Below, piece after piece: positions 24,927 to 33,820 of a stretch of 64,000 nt of DNA. A model generated the notes under the pieces. The model did not search any database. It was not told the origin of the DNA and worked only from the letters and a program-made list of their open reading frames with translations. Made by a program: the position numbers and the translations under genes. Each line of letters opens with the position of its first letter. Within the stretch, counting starts at the first letter, position 1. Location of the stretch: the NCBI GenBank assembly GCA_016716005.1, contig JADJXE010000001.1:881001-945000 (forward strand), read 5' to 3'. Source of the stretch: Acidimicrobiales bacterium (GTDB lineage Bacteria; Actinomycetota; Acidimicrobiia; Acidimicrobiales; JADJXE01).

Positions 24927-26762
24927 ATGTCGACGACCACCAGCCCCACCGCCCCTACGGACGACACCGCCGACCACGTCGCGTGGGACCTCGAGCCACT
25001 GGTCGACGGCCGGGGCGAGACCGGCGTCGACGCCCTGCTCGACGACGCCGACCGGATCGCCGACGAGCTCGCGGGCCACAAGGGCCGGATCGGCGAGCTG
25101 GACGCGGGCGAGCTGGGTCTGTTCATGCACCGCATGGCCGACCTGAGCGAGGCGTTGGGCCGGGCCGGCAGCTACGCCAGCCTCCACTTCGCGGTCGACA
25201 CCGCCGACCCGGCCAACGGCGCCCTCCTGCAGAAGGTGCAGGAGCGTTCGACCGCCGTCGGCACCAAGCTGATCTTCTTCGAGCTGGAGTGGGCGGCGGT
25301 GCCCCAGGAGCGCGTCGACGGGCTGCTCGCCGACGAGCGCCTGGCCTTCTGCCGCCACCACCTGCGCTCGGCCCGGCGCTACACCCCGCACCTGCTCAGC
25401 GAGGCCGAGGAGCGCGTCTCCGCGGAGAAGGACCAGACCGGTCGCAGCGCCTGGGTGCGCCTGTTCAACGAGCTCGACGCCGCCATCACGGTGGAGCTCC
25501 CCCAGCCCGACGGCACCACCCGCACCGCCGGTCTCGAGGAGGGGATCTCCCTGCTGCAGTCCCCCGACCGCTCGGCGCGCCAGGCCGCGGCAGCCGCTGT
25601 CACCGCCGGGCTGGCCCCCGGCCTGCGCACCAGGGCCTTCGTGTTCAACACGCTCCTGCTCGACAAGGCCGTCGACGACCGCCTGCGCTCGTACCCCACC
25701 TGGCTCGCCAGCCGGAACCTGGCCAACGAGGCCAGCGACGAGAGCGTGCACGCCCTGGTCGACGCCGTCCGGGCCCGCTTCGACATCCCGCAGCGCTGGT
25801 ACGCCCTGAAGGCCCGGATGCTCGGGCTGCCCCGCCTGGCCGACTACGACCGGGCCGCGTCGGTGGCCGAGAGCGAGGCCACAATCGGTTGGACCGAGGC
25901 CGCCGACCTGGTGCTCGACGCCTACGGCTCGTTCTCCCGCGAGCTGGCCGACATCGTTCGCCAGTACCTCTCGAGGCCATGGATCGACGCGCCGGTGCGC
26001 CCCGGCAAGCGGTCGGGCGCCTTCTGCTCGTACACCGTGCCCTCGCACCACCCGTACGTGCTGTTGAACTGGACGGCTCGCCGGAGCGACGCCCTCACCC
26101 TCGCCCACGAGCTGGGCCACGCCCTCCACGGCTACCTGGCCCGCCCGCAGGGCAGCTTCCACCAGTGGACGCCCCTGACCCTGGCCGAGACCGCTTCGGT
26201 GTTCGGCGAGACGGTCACCTTCGGGCGGCTCCTCGACGCCACCGACGACCCCGCCGACCGGCTCGCCCTGCTGGCCGAGCGCATCGAGGGCGCCATCGCC
26301 ACCGTGTTCCGCCAGACGGCCATGAACCGCTTCGAGCACCTGGCGCACACCGCCCGGCGAGACGAGGGCGAGCTGTCGGTCGATCGCTTCGGCGAGCTGT
26401 GGGCCGAGACCCAGACGGAGCTGTTCGGCGACACGGTCGAGGTCACCGAGGGCTACCGCACCTGGTGGAGCTACATCCCGCACTTCATCGGCACGCCGGG
26501 GTACGTGTACGCCTACGCCTACGGCCAGCTGCTCGCCCTGTCGGTGTACAAGCGCTACACGGAGGAGGGGGCCGGCTTCGTGCCCCGGTACCTCGAGCTG
26601 CTGTCGTCGGGCGGGTCGATGCCGCCGGAGGAGCTCGGCCGCATCGTGGGCTGCGACCTCGCCGACCCCGGCTTCTGGGACGGCGGCCTCGACATCGTCG
26701 AGAGCCAGCTGGTCGCCACCGAGGCCGCCGCCGAGGCCGCAGGGCGGGTTCCCGCCACCTGA
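24927..26762 (+). CDS. M3 family oligoendopeptidase
   Basis: A 611-residue cytoplasmic zinc peptidase that degrades oligopeptides. The zinc motif HELGHALHG (LAHELGHALHGYL) lies near residue 396. The third-ligand Glu is in SVFGETVTF, and the C-terminal FIGTPGYVYAYAYGQLLALS block is typical of oligoendopeptidase F (M3B). The start ATG 24927 is fixed by the leaderless-type promoter; the 5' reading MSTTTSPTAPTDD is short and acidic. A copy of the 49-bp palindrome follows 13 bases after the stop. Confidence 0.92.
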   Translation: MSTTTSPTAPTDDTADHVAWDLEPLVDGRGETGVDALLDDADRIADELAGHKGRIGELDAGELGLFMHRMADLSEALGRAGSYASLHFAVDTADPANGALLQKVQERSTAVGTKLIFFELEWAAVPQERVDGLLADERLAFCRHHLRSARRYTPHLLSEAEERVSAEKDQTGRSAWVRLFNELDAAITVELPQPDGTTRTAGLEEGISLLQSPDRSARQAAAAAVTAGLAPGLRTRAFVFNTLLLDKAVDDRLRSYPTWLASRNLANEASDESVHALVDAVRARFDIPQRWYALKARMLGLPRLADYDRAASVAESEATIGWTEAADLVLDAYGSFSRELADIVRQYLSRPWIDAPVRPGKRSGAFCSYTVPSHHPYVLLNWTARRSDALTLAHELGHALHGYLARPQGSFHQWTPLTLAETASVFGETVTFGRLLDATDDPADRLALLAERIEGAIATVFRQTAMNRFEHLAHTARRDEGELSVDRFGELWAETQTELFGDTVEVTEGYRTWWSYIPHFIGTPGYVYAYAYGQLLALSVYKRYTEEGAGFVPRYLELLSSGGSMPPEELGRIVGCDLADPGFWDGGLDIVESQLVATEAAAEAAGRVPAT

Positions 26763-26775
26763 CCGCCAGCCCGCC

Positions 26776-26824
26776 GTTCTGTGTCCCGAACAGCCCGCAA
26801 TCCGGGCCACCCGGGACGCAGAAC
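26776..26824. repeat. 49-bp palindromic element, copy 1
   Basis: Outer arms GTTCTGTGTCCCG (26776-26788) and CGGGACGCAGAAC (26812-26824) pair over 13 positions with one G-T wobble. An inner stem GCCCG/CGGGC lies between. It is almost identical to copy 2 at 28506. Its position right after the peptidase stop suggests it acts as a terminator. Confidence 0.8.
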
Positions 26825-26929
26825 CCGACCGTCGAGCCACGACGGGACCGACGGCCCTACCGCGTCGGGCAGGCCCGGACGTACCGTCGAGTCGTCGACC
26901 CTCCGACGACGCCCGAAGGAGGGAAGGCC

Positions 26930-28495
26930 ATGGTCCGCTCCACCCGTCGGCGCGCCCTCGGCGCCGCCGTCGCCCTCGCGCTGCTGTCCGCCCTGTTCGT
27001 CGCCCAGGCCCCGCCTGCGGCCGCCGCCGGCACGATGCTGCGGATCCGCGTCGAGGCAGTCCCGGCCACGGTGACGCAGTCGTTCAAGGTGGAGATCATG
27101 CTCGACGCCTATCCGAACCCGCTTCCGGGCGACCTCGACATCTTCGTCGACTTCAGCGTGGGTCGCGAGTCCGTGACCCTGCAGCCCGGCGGCAGCCGGG
27201 ACCTGCCGGTCCCGACCGACACGGGGTCGATCGCCGCCGCCTTCGTCCCCTATGCGAACGAGACCACCCAGGGCCTCCCCCCCGGCTTCACGCTGAGCGC
27301 CACGGTGAACGGCGCACCAGTCGACATCCCGGCCGACCCCGACGACTGGGTCGTTCGTCAGGGGAGGGGCGTCGCCTTCATGACGTGGTGGCCATCGGAC
27401 ACGGGGCTGATGGCCCCGGGCTTCCCCCCGACCGACCCGAACCTGACGCGTCGCTTCTACCAGTGCACCGCCGGACAGGTGTGCGACGTCGTCCTCACCT
27501 ACACCAAGACCGAGACCCCTCCGGAGCCTCCGCCGCCTCCGCCGCCGGAGCCGGGGCCGGGGCCGCAGCCGCCGACCGACCGGACCTTCCGGGTGTCGGG
27601 GCCCGACCGCTACGGCACCGCCGGCGCCTTCGCCGCCTACTGGCCCACCGGCACCACCAGCGCCTTCGTCGCCACCGGCCTCAACTTCCCCGACGCCCTG
27701 GCCGCCGGCCCCGCCGCCTCCGTCGCCCGCGGTCCCGTGCTGCTCACCCGACCCGACGGCCTCCCCGAGGCCACCACCACCCAGCTCACCCGCCTGCGAC
27801 CCCAACGCATCGTGGTCGCCGGCGGCACCGCCGCCATCCCCCAGACCGTCACCGACCAGCTCGCCCAGTACGGCCAGGTCGTCCGCCTGGCCGGCGCCGA
27901 CCGCTACGCCACCGCCGCCAAGCTCTCCGCCTACGCCTTCCCCAACGGCCTCCCCGCCGGCGCCGTCGTCGTCATCGCCTCCGGCGAAGGCTTCGCCGAC
28001 GCCCTCGCCGGTGGCGCCCTGGCCGCCATCCCCCAACAGAACCCCCTCCTGCTCGTCGCCCGCGACCGCCTCCCCGACCCCACCGCCGCCGAGCTCGCCC
28101 GCCTGAGGCCCACCTACATCCTCATCGTGGGCGGCCCCAACGCCATCTCCGACGCCGTCGCCCAACAGCTGGCCGCCTACGGCCAGATCGCCCGCGCCGC
28201 CGGAGCGGATCGCTACGACACCGCCGTCCAGCTCGCCCTGGCCGTCACCGACAACGGCGCCGTCAGCCCCGGCTACCTGCTGGTGGCCACCGGACTGGAC
28301 TTCCCCGACGCCCTCGTCGCCGGCGCCGGCGGCTGGCCCCTGCTCCTCACCCGCCCCGACACCCTCCCCGACGGCGTCCGCGCCGCCATCACCACCATCG
28401 ACCCCGGCAGCGTCGCCATCTTCGGCGGCACCCGCGCCGTCTCCGAGACCGTCCACACGCAGATCGACGCCGCCCTCGACGCCGCCGCGGCCTGA
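26930..28495 (+). CDS. secreted protein with three cell-wall-binding type 2 repeats
   Basis: 521 residues. It has a signal peptide (RRRALGAAVALALLSALFVA...AAAA), an N-terminal beta-rich domain of about 170 residues with no clear homologue, a Pro-rich linker (PEPPPPPPPEPGPGP), then three tandem PF04122-type repeats. Each repeat has the pattern R(V/L/A)xGxDRYxTA, FPDALAAGP/FADALAGG and IVVAGGTAAI. Such repeats bind anionic wall polymers in Clostridia and are common in Actinobacteria. GAAGGAGGG sets ATG 26930. The whole gene is bracketed by two near-identical palindromes in direct orientation. Confidence 0.88.
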   Translation: MVRSTRRRALGAAVALALLSALFVAQAPPAAAAGTMLRIRVEAVPATVTQSFKVEIMLDAYPNPLPGDLDIFVDFSVGRESVTLQPGGSRDLPVPTDTGSIAAAFVPYANETTQGLPPGFTLSATVNGAPVDIPADPDDWVVRQGRGVAFMTWWPSDTGLMAPGFPPTDPNLTRRFYQCTAGQVCDVVLTYTKTETPPEPPPPPPPEPGPGPQPPTDRTFRVSGPDRYGTAGAFAAYWPTGTTSAFVATGLNFPDALAAGPAASVARGPVLLTRPDGLPEATTTQLTRLRPQRIVVAGGTAAIPQTVTDQLAQYGQVVRLAGADRYATAAKLSAYAFPNGLPAGAVVVIASGEGFADALAGGALAAIPQQNPLLLVARDRLPDPTAAELARLRPTYILIVGGPNAISDAVAQQLAAYGQIARAAGADRYDTAVQLALAVTDNGAVSPGYLLVATGLDFPDALVAGAGGWPLLLTRPDTLPDGVRAAITTIDPGSVAIFGGTRAVSETVHTQIDAALDAAAA

Positions 28496-28505
28496 CCCCC
28501 ACCAC

Positions 28506-28554
28506 GTTCTGCGTCCCGAACAGCCCGCAATCCGGGCCACCCGGGACGCAGAAC
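28506..28554. repeat. 49-bp palindromic element, copy 2
   Basis: Perfect 13-bp arms GTTCTGCGTCCCG (28506-28518) and CGGGACGCAGAAC (28542-28554) around an inner GCCCG-CAATC-CGGGC hairpin. It sits between the convergent 3' ends of the wall-binding gene (28495) and the peroxidase gene (28571), the place for a bidirectional terminator. Confidence 0.85.
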
Positions 28555-28570
28555 CCGATGGGGCGGGATC

Positions 28571-29059
28571 TCAGGACGGCAGGGTCGCCTCCACCGCGGC
28601 CACGACGTCGTCGGAGAGCGGCTCGGTCATGGGCCGGAACCGGGCCACGATCTCGCCGTCGGGCGACACCAGGAACTTCTCGAAGTTCCACTGGACGTCG
28701 CCGGCCTTGCCCTCGGCGTCGGCCACCTCGGTGAGCTCGGCGTAGATCGGGTGGCGGCCCTCACCGTTCACGTCGATCTTCTCGAACAGGGGGAAGGTCA
28801 CCCCGTAGGTGGTGCTGCAGAACGTCGCGATCTCCTCGGCCGAGCCGGGCTCCTGGCCCAGGAACTGGTTGCACGGGAACCCGAGCACCTCGAACCCCCG
28901 GTCGGCGAAGCGCTCGTGCAGCTCCTCCAGCCCGGCGTACTGAGGCGTCAGCCCGCACTTGGAGGCCACGTTCACGAGCAGCAGGGCCTTGCCCCGGTGC
29001 TCGGCCAGCGAGCTGGGCTCGCCCTGCAGGGTGTTGATCGGGACGTCGAAGATGGACAC
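28571..29059 (-). CDS. glutathione-peroxidase-family thiol peroxidase
   Basis: A 162-residue GPX-fold enzyme with peroxidatic Cys35 (NVASKCGLTPQY), the catalytic tetrad Gln/Trp/Asn (FLGQEPG, VQWNFEKFLV) and LGFPCNQF with a possible resolving Cys. It is a Cys enzyme, so it probably uses thioredoxin rather than glutathione, which actinobacteria lack; that is family knowledge. GTG 29059 is preceded by GGGGGAG. It reduces hydroperoxides in the cytoplasm. Confidence 0.92.
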   Translation of the reverse strand: MSIFDVPINTLQGEPSSLAEHRGKALLLVNVASKCGLTPQYAGLEELHERFADRGFEVLGFPCNQFLGQEPGSAEEIATFCSTTYGVTFPLFEKIDVNGEGRHPIYAELTEVADAEGKAGDVQWNFEKFLVSPDGEIVARFRPMTEPLSDDVVAAVEATLPS

Positions 29060-29137
29060 GGCTCTCCCCCGGGCTGTCGGCGACTACGGGACCCACAACC
29101 CCTGCCGGGCCCGGGACCTTCCCGCCCGGCCCAACGC

Positions 29138-29476
29138 CTACGGCGCGCCTCCCTCGCCGGACGCGGCGTCGGCGTCGGCGTCGGCGTCGAGCACGGCGAT
29201 CACCCTGCCCGTCGCGGCATGCCCGTCGACCAGGTGGGCCTCGGCCCGGACGCGGTCCAGCCGCCCGAGCAGCCCGGCCAGGCGCCGGGCGACCTCGTCG
29301 TCGGGCAGGTCGAGCACGAGCACGAGGTCGTCGGCGCCTGCCACCGCCCAGGCCCGGACGACCGCCGCGTCCGGCGCGTCCACGTGGCGGCGGAGCTCCT
29401 CCGCCAGGGCGGCGGCACCGGCGAGGTCGTCCCGGTCGCGATCGGTGAGGAGCAGCAGGGCGAGGTGGTTGGGCAC
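29138..29476 (-). CDS. small hypothetical protein with acidic Asp-Ala repeat
   Basis: 112 residues from GTG 29476, with GAGGGAGA about eight bases upstream. It looks like an alpha/beta protein (HLALLLLTDRDRDDLAGAAAL, DDLVLVLDLPDDEVARRLAG) ending in VLDADADADAASGEGG. The DADADA part is encoded by a GTCGGC hexanucleotide repeat near 29166-29190, which may vary in copy number. No family is recognised. Confidence 0.55.
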   Translation of the reverse strand: MPNHLALLLLTDRDRDDLAGAAALAEELRRHVDAPDAAVVRAWAVAGADDLVLVLDLPDDEVARRLAGLLGRLDRVRAEAHLVDGHAATGRVIAVLDADADADAASGEGGAP

Positions 29477-29593
29477 GGCGGTCTCCCTCGAGCGCGGGAG
29501 CGCCAGTCTCGCGGACCGCCCAGCCCGGGACCTCGTGCCCTGGTGGCACCACCCCCACGGCGCGACCCTGGTGGCGTCGGACGGGAGGCGCGG

Positions 29594-31138
29594 ATGCGCG
29601 TGCTCCGAGGAATCGCATGCCTGGCCCTCGTGGTCACCGCCCTGCTGGCGACCGCGCGCCCGGCGGAAGCCGCCGACCAGGGTGAGCCCTGGTACGGCGT
29701 CGCCGACGACGGCAACCCCACCGTGGTGCTGTGGTTCTTCTGGTCGAGGACCTGCCCGCACTGCCGGGCGGCCGAGCCCCACCTGGCCGAGCTGGCCGCC
29801 GCCCGCCCGTGGCTGGAGCTTCGGGCCCGGGAGATCACGACCGACCCGCAGGCGGCGCGCCGCTACGCCGAGCTGGCGGCGTCGCTGGGCCAACAGGCCC
29901 AGGCCGTGCCGGCGTTCCTCTACTGCGGCCGCATGGAGGTGGGCTGGCGGTCGCAGGACACCACCGGCACCGCGCTGGCCGATGCCCTCGACGCCTGCCA
30001 CGCCGACCTCACGGCCGGGACGACCCCGACGACGGCCACCGCCGGCGACGAGGACCGTGAGGCCGCCATCCCCGGCTTCGGCACCGTCGACCTCGGCGTC
30101 ACGTCGCTCCCGCTGCTCACCGTGGTGCTGGCCGGCCTCGATGCCTTCAACCCCTGCAACTTCTTCGTGCTGCTGGTGGTGCTCAGCCTGGGGGTGCGCA
30201 CCCGGAGCCGCAGCCGGATGCTGTTCATCGGGGGCGTGTTCGTGTTCTTCTCGGCCGCGCTCTACCTGCTGTTCATGGCCGCCTGGCTCAACCTGTTCCT
30301 CGTGGCCGGCACCGTCCGCTGGGTCACGCTCGTCGCCGGGCTGGTGGCGGTGCTCGCGGCCACCGTGAGCATCAAGGATTACGTGCTGCCTGGCGTCGGC
30401 CCGTCGCTGCACATCAGCGAGTCGGCCAAGCCCGGCCTCTACCGCCACCTGCGAGAGCTCACGGCGGCGGTGAGCATCCCTGCGGCCGTGGGCGCCACCG
30501 TCACCCTCGCGGTGGCGTCCAACAGCTACGAGCTGCTGTGCACGTCGGGCTTCCCGATGATCTACACGCGGGCCCTGACGCTCCACGAGCTCGGCACCGG
30601 CAGCTACTACGCCTGGCTCGTCGCCTACAACGTGGTGAACGTGCTGCCGCTACTGGCGATCGTGGTGGCCTTCGCCGTCACCCTCGGCTCCCGGCGGCTC
30701 AGCGCCGTCGAGAGCCAAGTGCTCACCCTGCTGTCCGGGACGATGATGCTCGCGCTCGGGGGCGTCCTGCTGGTGGCGCCGGGCGTGCTCGACTCGCTGG
30801 GCGGCGCGGCCGCGGTGCTGGGCGCGGCGATCGGCGTGAGCGCGCTGGTCGTGGCCCTGGACCCCCGCCGGCGTTCGGCCCCGCCGGCCCCGGCCCGGCC
30901 GAGAGCCGCCGCCCACGCGGTCAGCCGGTCAGGCCGGCGAGCCGCTCCAGGTGGGCGCACGCCGCCAGCGGGTCGCCGTGCAGGGCGAGCGCCCGCGGCG
31001 AGGGCCCGCACAGCTGCGACACCACCGCGGCCGGATCCGATGCCGGAGCCGGAGCCGACGGGCCCCCACCCAACAGCCCGAACAGGCCGCGCCAGAAGCC
31101 GCCCCCCGCGTCGACCTCCCGCACGTCGTAGCTCGTGA
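29594..31138 (+). CDS. thioredoxin-like domain fused to CcdA/DsbD-type membrane domain
   Basis: 514 residues. A signal peptide (LACLALVVTALLATARPAEAA-type) is followed by a periplasmic thioredoxin fold with active site CPHC (SRTCPHCRAAEPHLAEL). Then comes a six-to-seven-helix membrane domain with the paired CcdA-type Cys motifs NPCNFF (DAFNPCNFFVLL) and LLCTSGFP. This is a self-contained transmembrane thiol relay like DsbD/ScsB. GGGAGG precedes ATG 29594. The last ~70 residues (Arg/Pro/Ala-rich) run antisense through the 3' end of sppA because no stop occurs in any forward frame there; that tail may not be functional. Confidence 0.8.
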   Translation: MRVLRGIACLALVVTALLATARPAEAADQGEPWYGVADDGNPTVVLWFFWSRTCPHCRAAEPHLAELAAARPWLELRAREITTDPQAARRYAELAASLGQQAQAVPAFLYCGRMEVGWRSQDTTGTALADALDACHADLTAGTTPTTATAGDEDREAAIPGFGTVDLGVTSLPLLTVVLAGLDAFNPCNFFVLLVVLSLGVRTRSRSRMLFIGGVFVFFSAALYLLFMAAWLNLFLVAGTVRWVTLVAGLVAVLAATVSIKDYVLPGVGPSLHISESAKPGLYRHLRELTAAVSIPAAVGATVTLAVASNSYELLCTSGFPMIYTRALTLHELGTGSYYAWLVAYNVVNVLPLLAIVVAFAVTLGSRRLSAVESQVLTLLSGTMMLALGGVLLVAPGVLDSLGGAAAVLGAAIGVSALVVALDPRRRSAPPAPARPRAAAHAVSRSGRRAAPGGRTPPAGRRAGRAPAARARTAATPPRPDPMPEPEPTGPHPTARTGRARSRPPRRPPARRSS

Positions 31139-32138
31139 CGCCGGCCAGCTCGGCTGCGGCGGCGTAGGCGACCTCGCGGGAGCCGACCTCGTCGACGAGA
31201 CCCCGCTCCACGGCCTCGCCCGACTCGTAGACGTACGCGCCCAGGGCCTGCACCTGCTCGGTGGTGAGGCCGCGACCGGCGCGCACCCGCTCCACGAAGC
31301 CGCGGTACGACAGGTCGACGACCGCCTGGAGGGAGGCCCGCTCCTCGGGCGTCATGGGCCGGTACGGGTTGCCCAGGTCCTTGCCCGCTCCGGCGGTGAC
31401 GTAGAACTCCTCGACCCCTCCCTGGGTGTCGACCCCGCCGGTGAAGAGGCCGTCGTCGACGGCGACCACCCCGGTGTACTGGCGCCACGGGCCGAAGATC
31501 ACCCCGATGGAGCCCACCAGGCTGCCCTCGTCGGCGATGATCCGGTCGGCGGGCGCCGAGCCGTACACCGCCCCCGACGCCGAGATGCCGCCCACGTGGG
31601 CGACCACGGGCTTCCCGGCCTTCTGCACGAGCTCGACGCCGTCGGCGATGGCGGCCGAGCCCGGCACCGAGCCGCCCGGCGAGTTGATCTCGAGCACCAC
31701 GGCAGCGACCCGGTCGTCGAGGGCGGCGCGCTCGAGGGTGCGCTTCACGTCGTAGCCGCCCACGACGGCAGAGGCGAACAGGCCGCCGCCGCCGTCCTCG
31801 AGGATGATGCCCCGCATCGGCACGACGAGGACCCAGTCGTCGGCGCCGTCGGCGCCGTGGAGATGCGACGTGGCACCGACCCGGTCGGTGCTGTCACCTA
31901 CGTCGGTGGCCGACCCGGCCGCGGCCGCGACCACCGCGATCAGCACGATGAACGGCAGCAGGAGGGCGAGGGCACTCAGGGTGAGAGCGATCGGTGCGGC
32001 CACCGTCACCACCGCCACCCGCCCGAGGAACTGGCCGAACGACAGGCCGTCGCGCCGGCGCTGGGGCGGTGCGGTGTGGCCCTGCTGGGGCCAGGGCGAG
32101 GGAGGCAGCGGGGGCGGCGGGGCGGGGGCATCGCTCAT
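30921..32138 (-). CDS. sppA: signal peptide peptidase SppA-type serine protease
   Basis: A 405-residue membrane protease. A Pro-rich cytoplasmic start and one strong TM region (VAVVTVAAPIALTLSALALLLPFIVLIAVV) precede a ClpP/crotonase-like fold with NSPGGSVPGS, the nucleophile segment GISASGAVYGSAPAD and GSLVGSIGVIFG. Family members use a Ser/Lys dyad and cut residual signal peptides in the membrane. The usual SGGYY is changed to SGAVY but the Ser remains. ATG 32138 is favoured; GTG 32153 adds five residues. Its 3' end overlaps the convergent thioredoxin-CcdA gene by 218 bases. Confidence 0.85.
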   Translation of the reverse strand: MSDAPAPPPPLPPSPWPQQGHTAPPQRRRDGLSFGQFLGRVAVVTVAAPIALTLSALALLLPFIVLIAVVAAAAGSATDVGDSTDRVGATSHLHGADGADDWVLVVPMRGIILEDGGGGLFASAVVGGYDVKRTLERAALDDRVAAVVLEINSPGGSVPGSAAIADGVELVQKAGKPVVAHVGGISASGAVYGSAPADRIIADEGSLVGSIGVIFGPWRQYTGVVAVDDGLFTGGVDTQGGVEEFYVTAGAGKDLGNPYRPMTPEERASLQAVVDLSYRGFVERVRAGRGLTTEQVQALGAYVYESGEAVERGLVDEVGSREVAYAAAAELAGVTSYDVREVDAGGGFWRGLFGLLGGGPSAPAPASDPAAVVSQLCGPSPRALALHGDPLAACAHLERLAGLTG

Positions 32139-32178
32139 GGGGCCCAAGTCCACCAGGGCCGGCCGCCGCAGCCGCGGA

Positions 32179-33726
32179 TCAGGGGAGCTCGAAGTCGACC
32201 GTCATGCCGGCCACGCACGACGTGTCGAGCGGCGCCCCCGGATCGTCGAGGAACGCCAGCATGAGCGCGAGGGGGCAGTCGCTGCTGTCGATCACCGCGT
32301 GCCCCAGACCCGGCAGCACCACCACGCTCGACCGGCCGAGGATGCTGGCCGCCCGCTCCGCCCAGGCGGGCGGGGTGATGGGGTCGAACTGCCCGGCGAG
32401 CAACAAGGTGGGCACGTCGGCGCGAACCGGTGCGCGAACGGCTTGCGGCGCGGTGGGCACACCCAGGGCGTCGCACATTCGGAAGGCGGTGCGCACGTCG
32501 TCGAGGAGCCCGTCGGCCACGGCGAGGGTCTCGCCGGCCATGGAGGCCTCGGCCTCGGCCGGGTCGTTGAACGGCACCTCCTCCCGGCACTCCACCGCGT
32601 AGTACATGAGCTCGGCGTCGCTGCGGTCGTCGACCTGGCGGCCGAAGCCGCCCTCGGGCGCGCTCACGCCCAGCAGCTCCAGCGCCCCCTGGGCGTCGCC
32701 CCGGGCGGCGGCGTCGACGGTTGCCGGCACCCACGGCACGTTGGCCGCGTCGTACAGGGCCCCGAACAGGTAGGCCACAAGCGAGGCCCCGTCGAGGTCC
32801 TCGTCGTAGGTGTCCCCCGTGTACGGGTCGACGACGGTGACGGCCTGGGGCGCGTCGTCGAGCGCCCGGCCCGCCAGATCGAGCTGGCCCCACAGGTCGG
32901 GGTAGGCCGCGTCGCAGGCCCGGTCGGCCGCGCAGGCCGCGAACACGGCGTCGATGGCACCACGGGCGTTGGCGGCCTCCTGCTCGTACGCCGGGACGTC
33001 GGGCGGGTAGACCGAGTCGAGGATGGCGCTGCGCACCCCGGCGGGGTGGTCGCGGAGCACGGTGAGAGCCAGCCGGGTGCCGTACGAGACGCCGAGGAGG
33101 TTCCATCGCTCCAGGCCGAGCGCCCGCCGCAGGTCGTCGACGTCGGCGGCGCTGGCGGTGCTGTCGTAGGCGGCCAGCTCGACGCCCCCGGCGCGGAGGC
33201 GGGCCGCGCAGGCCACGTGCGCGTCTCGGAGGGCCTCGGCCTCACCGGTCGGCTCCTCCTCCACCTCCGGGCAGTTCAGCGACGGCTCGGACCAGCCGGT
33301 GCCCCGCTGGTCGACCAGCACCACGTCGCGCTGGTCGAGGAACCACGACGGGGGGTCGAGCCAGCTGTCGAGGCCGTCGAGGGCGCTACCGCCCGGGCCG
33401 CCCTCGAGGTAGACGACCGGGTCGGGAGCCGGCTTCTCGGCGGTGCTGCGCAGCACGGCCACGGCCAGCTCGATCTCGCCCTCGGAGGGGTCGGAGCGGT
33501 CCTCGGGGACGGTCAGCACCGCGCAGTCGACGCGGGCCCCGGCGGGCACCTCGACCGGGCAGGCGACCCACCGGAGGCGGTCGGCGGCACCGGCGGCGGT
33601 GCTGGCGGCGGCAGTCGTGGTGGTGTCGGCACCGCTCGCCGCGTCGCCGTCGGAGCCCGAGCACGCCGACCCGAGCAGGGCCATCACGGCGAGCAGCACG
33701 ACGGCGGCGCGGTCCCTCGGCACCAC
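32179..33726 (-). CDS. S33 alpha/beta-hydrolase lipoprotein (tripeptidyl-aminopeptidase-like)
   Basis: 515 residues. The lipobox is LLGSAC near residue 21, followed by a Thr/Ala linker. The hydrolase domain has the oxyanion segment EGGPGGS, the DQRGTGWSEP motif of S33 enzymes, nucleophile GVSYGT, acid in AGQFDPITPP and His in LPGLGHAV. It resembles the secreted Streptomyces/Mycobacterium tripeptidyl aminopeptidase group with the TAP C-terminal domain. It acts outside the cell, tethered to the membrane, probably on peptides or small esters. Confidence 0.87.
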   Translation of the reverse strand: MVPRDRAAVVLLAVMALLGSACSGSDGDAASGADTTTTAAASTAAGAADRLRWVACPVEVPAGARVDCAVLTVPEDRSDPSEGEIELAVAVLRSTAEKPAPDPVVYLEGGPGGSALDGLDSWLDPPSWFLDQRDVVLVDQRGTGWSEPSLNCPEVEEEPTGEAEALRDAHVACAARLRAGGVELAAYDSTASAADVDDLRRALGLERWNLLGVSYGTRLALTVLRDHPAGVRSAILDSVYPPDVPAYEQEAANARGAIDAVFAACAADRACDAAYPDLWGQLDLAGRALDDAPQAVTVVDPYTGDTYDEDLDGASLVAYLFGALYDAANVPWVPATVDAAARGDAQGALELLGVSAPEGGFGRQVDDRSDAELMYYAVECREEVPFNDPAEAEASMAGETLAVADGLLDDVRTAFRMCDALGVPTAPQAVRAPVRADVPTLLLAGQFDPITPPAWAERAASILGRSSVVVLPGLGHAVIDSSDCPLALMLAFLDDPGAPLDTSCVAGMTVDFELP

Positions 33727-33820
33727 CCGATGCTGGCACGCCCCCGGCGCTGGCGGTCATCGACCCATCGCCGGGCCCGGCAGGGTACGGTTCGCGGCAT
33801 TCGACCTGGAGGTGGAGGGG

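Noticed and set aside
26555..28540. 661-codon leftward frame over the wall-binding gene
   Set aside because: Gly/Val/Asp-rich mirror of the PF04122 repeats; no signal, no start context, and the plus strand gene is clear.
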